Below are positions 57,640 to 64,000 of a DNA stretch of 64,000 nucleotides, piece after piece. The stretch's first letter is position 1. Each line of letters opens with the position of its first letter. The DNA is from Euborellia annulipes. Its lineage: Eukaryota; Arthropoda; Insecta; Dermaptera; Anisolabididae. The DNA is taken from NCBI GenBank assembly GCA_023213315.1, contig JAKCPI010016545.1, forward strand, positions 1 to 64,000, read 5' to 3'. The notes under the pieces were generated by a model that worked only from the letters and a program-made list of their open reading frames with translations, did no database searches and was not told where the DNA came from. The position numbers and the translations under genes are program-made.

Positions 57640-58135
57640 ACTTTGTTACTTTTAAATATAGTTGTTTTTTTTTTATTCTTTAAAAACTAATACAATTAAC
57701 AATATTGCGACATGTTTTTAATTTTGGTTGAAATACACTGTATGATCTTTTATTTTAGGATTCATCTTGAAATATAAAAAAAGGCATAATACATCATGTC
57801 GAATTAATGAATTAATTCAAAATAAAAGAATCGATCAAACTTAATTTATTTTTTAATTATATAAAGTTTTAAATGGGTTATGAGTAGAGCCCGGATGTTA
57901 ATGCAATTGCATGTTTCGTTGCTGAAACTTTGCAGCTATCCATTTCATGAGTATTCGATTCGAAATAACCCTATTTGTTCCGAGCATATATGCATATTTT
58001 GGATTTTTTTGAAGACATTCCATGCACAATGCATGTTTGCCAATTTTTAACCAAAACAACGTTATTTTTCATGCATATTTTAACATTTTTTTTTAAAGAA
58101 TAAAGCATGTTTTGAATATTTTTGTTTAGTTGCTT
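57640..58135. other. Region downstream of MRPS21, no gene
   Basis: AT-rich. Sequence near 57880-57960 and the inverted piece near 58800-58835 (CATCCGGGCTCTA against TAGAGCCCGGATG) form the edges of a possible roughly 0.95-kb element starting GAGCCCGGATGTTAATGCAA. It would enclose the TTAA-type MITE. Confidence 0.45.
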
Positions 58136-58139
58136 TTAA

Positions 58140-58538
58140 GGTGCGCGTCTCGAAAAGCCGTTAGAACACGATTGACTACCGAGTTACTCTAGACGGCAAG
58201 AGATGGCGTTAGTTTTTCCCATAGGAATACAAGGGATTTATTCCATTTCATTTTAAAGTTTCCAGCTAATTAATTAAGGGTAGAAAATTAATTATTTTTT
58301 AACACAATGATTACTAATTTAATTATCTATAAGATATAGAGCGGATTTTTTAAAAATATCTTTTATTTAATGCGATTAATCTAAAAAAAAAAAAATTATT
58401 TTTTCGAAAATAAAAAAAAAGGGCTTGTATAAGTTGTAGATATTTTAAATAGCTTTAATTTAAAAAAAATTTGAGGTCGATAGCTTCAAAATTGTGACCG
58501 CTGGAAACTTCCAAAATTAGCACCCCGAGACGCGCACC
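58140..58538. repeat. 399-bp MITE with TTAA target duplication (piggyBac-like)
   Basis: Termini GGTGCGCGTCTCG and CGAGACGCGCACC are perfectly inverted and flanked by TTAA on both sides (58136-58139, 58539-58542), the piggyBac signature. The right half (GGGCTTGTATAAGTTGTAGA, GATAGCTTCAAA, ACCGCTGGAA) recurs in the core of the foldback at 32550-32720. Confidence 0.85.
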
Positions 58539-58542
58539 TTAA

Positions 58543-59787
58543 TGCCTAATTTATGTGACAAAAATTAAAAATTATTTTTAATATTTTCTAACTTTAGCGC
58601 TTTGAAAAAAAAAATATTTGTCTATATTATAGAGTGGAAATGTATTTAGCGAAATTGGCTGTTGTTCATTGTTATAAAAAAAAAACAATAAAAATATAAT
58701 ATAAAATGCGATTCAATTTGTGATAGAGCATATTTTTACTGTTTTTTCCATTAATTGTGCATATTTGGTCATTTTATAGTGCATTAATGCATATTTTAAG
58801 GTTTGATGATTATAAATGAACATCCGGGCTCTAGTTATGAGTGAGACACATTCTGTTTTTCATACATTAGCTGAATTTAGCTGCAATTGTTGCTAGTTTG
58901 GTCATACACTGAATTTCAAACTAAATTTATTTTCAAAATTGAGCTTTAGAGATATGACAAATACTGTAGTTAACAGATTGCATTATTTTTTAAAATATAT
59001 TTATATATATATATATTAACAGTTTAATTTATAAGAGGCCTTAGCTTATTTTACATAAAATAAATATTATCATCTAATGTCATTACAGCTCAAAAATACT
59101 TTGTTTTTGATGCTAAAAATATATTTGTTCTTTAAAAAAAAATATTTATCATTGCACTTATTTTATTTTTTATTTATCGAAATTATAAACATTTAATAAT
59201 ACTTTTAAAAAATACTGAATAAATAATGCAGTTTATCACTTGTCACAATTGCGTTAAATTTTCAAATACTATAAAAAAATAACTCCGACGATTATAAATA
59301 CAATCACAAAAACTATTTCTAGTATTTTGATTGTTTTGTTTTATACATATTATACAATAATATTTTGCAAGAAAAATTTATTTAAGCAGTGTCCTAATCA
59401 AGAGATAGTTAATTTATTTTAATTGGCCACTCAAAAAGTAATTATATCACATTAAGGGAAGCTTTAATTTAGAAATTTGATTACGCCTGTGCTTGAAAAA
59501 TCTGAATTCCCTTTCCTGACTTTTGTGATACAAATATTTTTTTTTTCAATTACACTATACCCCTCCCCCATTAACATTTTAAATATATTTATACATATAG
59601 GTAAAATAAGAAGAATTAAACCAGCCTCCTGGTTTTATTCTCCTTATTTTAACAATCTACGATTTCCATCTGTGTACAGACACAGTTACTGAGTATATAT
59701 ATATATATATATTGTTTCAGGGTAAAAACAAAAGTTAAATTAAAATTTTTTAAAAACATATTTTCTTTTGTTGCCAGTCATTTATAC
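58543..59787. other. AT-rich interval without genes
   Basis: Nothing beyond the candidate element edge near 58800-58835. The plus frame at 59477-59692 has no known domain. Confidence 0.4.
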
Positions 59788-60800
59788 CAGGTGCTCAAAT
59801 AAGTTTCCGAGTTTCTTTCAAACATGTATGGCGCTAACGACACATGTAGTTGACATACGTTAGGTTTTTTTATTTGTTAAACATCTTTCAAAGTTGACCA
59901 TTCGTAACGCAAAATTATTTTACCTAACAACGAATATGTCGAGTTTTGGGCCAAATAAACAGCATTTGCGGGAAGCTTTGTTTTTCTGTTTTAAATTGAA
60001 AAAAAAATGCAGCTGAGGCACGTCATTATATTGAAGAGGCCTCTGGCGAATATGCACCATCGAAAATCACCTGTTCAAACGCTTCAAAAGTGACGATTTC
60101 TACACTGAGGACAAAGAACGCTTTGGTGGGACCAAAAAAGAATTGTGTACAGTGAGCGTAACAATTAAGTCCCCACTTGATAGATAGAGCCTTAAGTATA
60201 TGGTGTATAGTGAAATAATTTTAATGAACGAAAAGGTAAAACGTAAAATCCGGTACTATACCATATTCTTAAGGCTCTAGCTATCAGGTGGGGACTTAAT
60301 TGTGGCGCTCACTGTACTATGAGCTGCTGAAACCGGGCGAAACTGTCAATGGGGATCGCTACCAATAACAACTGATGACTGAACCAGACATTGCTTGAAA
60401 AACGGCCAGAATGGGGGACAAGACCCGAACGAGTGTAATTGCAGCACGGCATCGCACCGTTCAAACGCAATCCCATCGTACAGGACACTATCAAAATGCT
60501 GAAATAAGATCAGCTACCGCACCCGCTATATTCTCCAGAACTGACCCCGTCCAATTATCACTTGTCCCGGTCGATGGCGCATGACTTGGCAGAACTAAAC
60601 ACTTGGCCAAATTCGAAGAATTGGTTAGATGAATGGTTTCGCTCGTCGTTTTATCTTTGCGGTATTCATGTATTGCCAGAGAGATAGCAAAAATGTGTAG
60701 AGAGCGAAGGGCTTTACTTTGAATAAACCATTTTATTATATCTCTTGGAATTATTCATTTTTCGTTGATCAAAAACCCGGAAACTTAGTTGCGCACTTAA
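59788..60800 (+). mobile_element. Internally deleted mariner with nested MITE
   Basis: TIRs: left AGGTGCTCAAATAAGTTTCC, right inverted as GGAAACTTAGTTGCGCACTT. Translation starts at ATG 59936 (MSSFGPNKQHLREALFFCF) with stops and runs to FKSDDFYTEDKERFGGTKKE. It then resumes after the MITE as YELLKPGETVNGDRYQ, with later mariner motifs degraded (DPVQL, MAHDLAELN-like, LDEWF). The segment between the N-terminal domain and the ELLKPGETVN motif is missing. Confidence 0.85.
60148..60316. repeat. 169-bp MITE inserted in the mariner ORF
   Basis: TACAGTGAGCGTAACAATTA and GTCCCCAC are inverted at the right end (GTGGGGACTTAATTGTGGCG, CTCACTGTA). The ends are related to the TACAGTGAGGG family, but the interior (GCCTTAAGTATATGGT / CCATATTCTTAAGGC) is different, so it is a sister family. 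Confidence 0.9.
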
Positions 60801-62080
60801 TAACTATATATATATATATATATATAACTCAACACCAATACCCACCCATGCAACTTGACCCCCCCCCCCTGTCTCCACTTAAATTCAGTCGCGGAAATCT
60901 TCTAGAAAATAAATATATATTAAAATTTAATAGGGGAGAGAGCCTTATATACCACGTGTCCTTGATAGAAGTACTTATTGGAGGCCAAACATTAAAAAGA
61001 TAGGCGTTTTTGCTTTTTTCTAATGCGTTCCCGTTTAAATTTCCGAGAATCAGCTTTGTTAATTTTCTGAGCTAATCTACGCGCTCCAGAGTATACGGTA
61101 TATTCAAATGCAGCTTATAAAAAAAAAAAAAAAAAATATTTCCGAAATTTTAAAAAGTTGGCAAAACTTTTTTCAAAGATTTTTTTAGAACGACTTATTT
61201 TTACATATTTATCAAATTTTTAAATAAATAAAAAGTTTTTAAATACGTTTTTTAGAAAAAAATACTCATTTAATACAATATTTGTTTTTTTTTTCTTTGG
61301 ATTTATAATACTTGTATTTTTATATTAAAATTAAAATACTGAATAAAAATGCGATTTTATATTTAAATGACTCTTCAATTCCGAATCGAGATATTCATTG
61401 AATAATATCTTATTCAAATATATAGATCTCAAAATTTTTTCATTTAATTTTAATAGAAGCCAAAATTAAGATTATGTGATTATAAGCAAGCACTTTTTTG
61501 TTACTATATTTTATTTTTACTTCAACATTATATATACTATCCGTTGCCAAAGAATTAGAAAGGCCTTTATTTATTATAATTATATTATTTATCAATCTAA
61601 CCATCAATTCACAAACTTTTTAATCTAAAAGGGGTTTAGAGTATTTCAAACTTGTGTGATCCTACATTGATTAAAAACTCATATCTATGTCCAAATTCTC
61701 AAGCAACGAATAGTATACTACTCGTCGCAAATCAATTTGGATAGGCCTTAAAAATTTATCACTCTGGACCTCTCTACCTTATTCATCTATAGAATCGTTT
61801 AATTCTCTATTATTATTATTGGTTATACAATATATAAAATATCATAAATTTTTGTAAAGGACCATATAACAAAAAAGGGGTAATTTTTTTTTAGTAAAAA
61901 CAAATAAAATTAATTTATGATAAACATTAACGTCCTTACATTGAGGAACATAAAACACCGATGATAGTTCAAAGTGTTTTCTAAGTGATTTAATTACTTT
62001 TGATTACTATATATATATAAAACAATCAATTGGACTCCCTAATGAGGGGTATTGTTAAATTTAAATGACCGTTAGATTAA
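60801..62080. other. Gene-free interval
   Basis: TA microsatellite (60807-60826), a C run (60860-60868), AT-rich sequence. TATCTTATTCAAATATATAGATCTC at 61408 matches the SINE-associated tail at 26920. No exon-like sequence. Confidence 0.45.
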
Positions 62081-62212
62081 TTTATTGATTTGAATTTTTC
62101 ATATAATATATACTGACTATAACGTTTATGATGTTTGAATATATATATATATAGACATTAAGGATTAAAAATAAGTAGATTTTCGACTTAACGCTGAAGT
62201 ATTTTTTTTTAC

Positions 62213-62395
62213 TTACTTATATCCAGTAAATGGAATATGAAATGTATAATTATTTTCACAAATGAGTTGAACTTGGGGCTTGACTAAATTCACAGGTTTG
62301 GGAAGGCACTGTATAAACTCTTCGGAACCATATTTAAAAGGATTAATTATTTCCAGTGATATTCCCATTGTATCCGCGAGTAAAGAGAGAATTTC
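62213..62395 (-). CDS. Terminal coding exon of an OTULIN/FAM105-like protein
   Basis: Acceptor TTTTTTTAAG before 62395, open frame to TAA at 62215-62213; 60 codons. It reads EILSLLADTMGISLEIINPF, KYGSEEFIQCLPKPVNLVKP, QVQLICENNYTFHIPFTGYK. OTULIN (linear-ubiquitin deubiquitinase) and its inactive paralogue OTULINL end with the same pattern: a strand, KYNTEEFI, then VTLIAEDDRHYNIPV and a short tail. Here the catalytic-position His of DRHYNIP is Thr (NNYTFHIP), so the product is probably not an active protease unless the next His substitutes. A donor-like AAGTAAGT overlaps the stop, so a further exon cannot be excluded. Upstream exons, including the Cys box, were not found in 62.4-64.0 kb. AATAAA on this strand near 62081-62086. 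Confidence 0.7.
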   Translation of the reverse strand, partial: EILSLLADTMGISLEIINPFKYGSEEFIQCLPKPVNLVKPQVQLICENNYTFHIPFTGYK

Positions 62396-62538
62396 CTTAA
62401 AAAAATCAAATAATATTGAATTATTGTTTTAATTTTTATTTTAGAATAGAGTTGTAAGAAAGAAGGAAAATGAATTAAGTTTCCAAATTAATAACACTGG
62501 TCGACAAGGCTTTGTTCACAAGAAATCTGATTACTGAA

Positions 62539-62804
62539 CAGTGGCGTCATTTCAACTTTCTCTTGGGAGGGGCAAATTTTTTTTCTTGGGGGGGGGGGGC
62601 AAACATTTTTTTTCTTAAAATTTACTTAGAAATATGTACTCAAATTGAGCCAAAAGATATTTAATTTAATTAAATGTTTAATTCTCTACAGTTTATATAC
62701 TCGTAGATATATTTTGAAAGATTTTATCTAGAATAATATAAAATTTTATAAAAGTCAGAGCCCTTGGGGGGGGGGGCAAAGACCCCCCTCAAATGACGCC
62801 ACTG
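62539..62804. repeat. 266-bp hAT MITE
   Basis: CAGTGGCGTCATTT and AAATGACGCCACTG are perfect inverted ends. The 8-bp flanks TTACTGAA and TTATTGAA match in seven positions. The interior is G-rich (12- and 13-base G runs). Confidence 0.88.
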
Positions 62805-63363
62805 TTATTGAATCTAGTACATTTTTTTATACTGAATTCAGATATGTATTTAAAATTTTTCCAACAGGAACAGTTTTAGAGAAATAAATTTTAATAAGAA
62901 AATGTGATCTAAAACGGCTCTTATTTTGCATTTTCAAGATTTTTTTAAGGCGACACCCCTTAAAATTATGCATATAGTTATAATACATATGAATTTTAAG
63001 TTGCATCCCAATCGGAGGTCATTTAGACGTGCCGCAAACGGCTTAAAGTTTAGAAAAATCGAATTTTAAAGTTTTTTTTTATTTGGACGCCCCTAATGCA
63101 ATTTTTACCATCCCTAATTGCAAAAAAACATATATTCACTATATTCTATAGTTCTTTGGCTTTCCAAAAATCATTCATTCGTGAAAATCTGTTTATTATG
63201 AACGAAATTATTAACAAAATATTTTATTTATCAATGTTTAAAAAAAAAAAAAAAAAAAAAAACTCTGGCTGCATATCTTTTAGTCGCTTTGCTTATAGGA
63301 ATAAACTCATAACTATTGTATATATTTTTTTAAATATTTTGTTAAATATTTCATTAATAATTA

Positions 63364-63662
63364 GGGAGCGTAAAAGTATTACGTAACGCAATTTGGGGGG
63401 AGGGGGGGTCTCGTAAAACGTTACCATGCGTTACAAGGGGAGAGGGGGGGTTGAACAAGGCGTAACGTAACTGGTATTTTAGCGACTTTCCGATACTTTG
63501 CCCAAGATAATTGTGGTTTTTAGATAAAAATGGCCACTTGAGCGTTACAAAACGTCTAGGGGGGAGGGGGTCCAGAAAAATGTTACGGCGCGTTACATGG
63601 GGAGGGGAGGGGGGGGGGCAAAAATCTTTAAAAATTGCGTTACGTAATACTTGTACGTTCCC
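63364..63662. repeat. 299-bp PIF/Harbinger-like MITE
   Basis: GGGAGCGTAAAAGTATTACG and TAACGCAATTT at the left are inverted at the right (AAATTGCGTTACGTAATACT, TGTACGTTCCC). TTA lies at each side as a 3-bp duplication, fitting PIF/Harbinger. Inside are two internal subrepeats (GTTACATGGGGAGG / GTTACAAGGGGAGA). Confidence 0.85.
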
Positions 63663-64000
63663 TTAACAGATTTTCACGAATGAATGATTTTTGGAAAGCA
63701 AAGAACTATAGAATATCGTAAAAATGTGTTTTTTTTTAATCAATTAGGGATGGTAATAATTGCATTAGGGGTGTCCAAAGCAAAAAAAAAGATGAAAAAA
63801 TTCCTTTTTCTAAAGGGGTGTCGCCTTAAAAACATTTTCTATAAAAATTTATTTTTTTTATATCTCTAAAACTGTGTAGGATGAGGCAAAACTGAAATGA
63901 TATTTGAATCCAGCATGAAAAATACTTTTAGAATTTCATCATATTTTTATTCTTGTGAAAGAAATAAGTTCATTTTTGTCGACCAATGTAATTAAAATAT

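Larger units (their letters stand above)
62495..63990. mobile_element. 1.5-kb foldback with two nested transposons
   Basis: Outer ends CTGGTCGACAA (62500) and TTGTCGACCAATG (63978) are inverted. Inner arm matches include GGCGACACCCCTT / AAGGGGTGTCGCC, GCCCCTAATGCAATTTTTAC / GCATTAGGGG and CCAAAAATCATTCATTCGTG / CACGAATGAATGATTTTTGG. No ORF. Confidence 0.8.

Noticed and set aside
3290..64000. CRISPR arrays, bacterial operons or phage genes
   Set aside because: No regularly spaced short repeats with unique spacers, no ribosome binding sites, and all recognised genes have spliceosomal introns. Tandem repeats seen are satellites and MITE-internal repeats.

Overview
The window is AT-rich eukaryotic nuclear DNA. 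It has GT-AG introns, long TA microsatellites and homopolymer runs, and is packed with short DNA transposons. Four protein genes can be read from conserved domains and phase-consistent splice sites, and all are animal-type. With this repeat content and intron density I infer an invertebrate, most likely an arthropod; the sequence alone does not settle the clade. Almost all long single-frame ORFs are low-complexity or repeat-derived.

Layout. 1-14.4 kb: no host gene seen; MITEs, a TIR element (3.5-4.8 kb), hammerhead-like motifs, a composite hAT-type element carrying a 160-bp satellite (10.0-11.5 kb), and a decayed pogo/Tigger-like transposon with two nested insertions (11.9-13.9 kb). 14.45-19.33 kb (minus): a 12-exon PARN/PNLDC1-family gene that has lost most DEDD catalytic residues and carries two homopolymer frameshifts; its fifth intron holds a LINE fragment and a SINE with the same 3' tail. 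21.7-27.9 kb (plus): a spliced transcription unit inferred from splice signals, with at most a 60-residue ORF. 28-45 kb: no recognised host gene; duplicated exon-like segments, one unidentified ORF, a 247-bp-arm foldback, hAT and mariner relics, several copies of one MITE family, and a foldback with two opposed hammerhead-ribozyme motifs (42.6-42.7 kb). 46.15-54.96 kb (minus): a five-exon YjbQ/UPF0047-family gene. 55.90-57.61 kb (plus): a three-exon MRPS21 gene, head-to-head with the YjbQ gene across about 0.93 kb that probably contains both promoters. 59.8-60.8 kb: internally deleted mariner with a nested MITE. 62.2-62.4 kb (minus): the last exon of an OTULIN-like gene without the catalytic histidine; the rest lies outside the window or was not found. 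62.5-64.0 kb: a 1.5-kb foldback with two nested DNA transposons.

The host genes do not form a pathway: mitochondrial translation (MRPS21), a YjbQ-fold protein, a PARN-like RNA-processing family member and an OTU-fold protein. The most unusual content is the recurring hammerhead-like motif set in interspersed repeats and the two enzyme-fold genes that appear catalytically dead.
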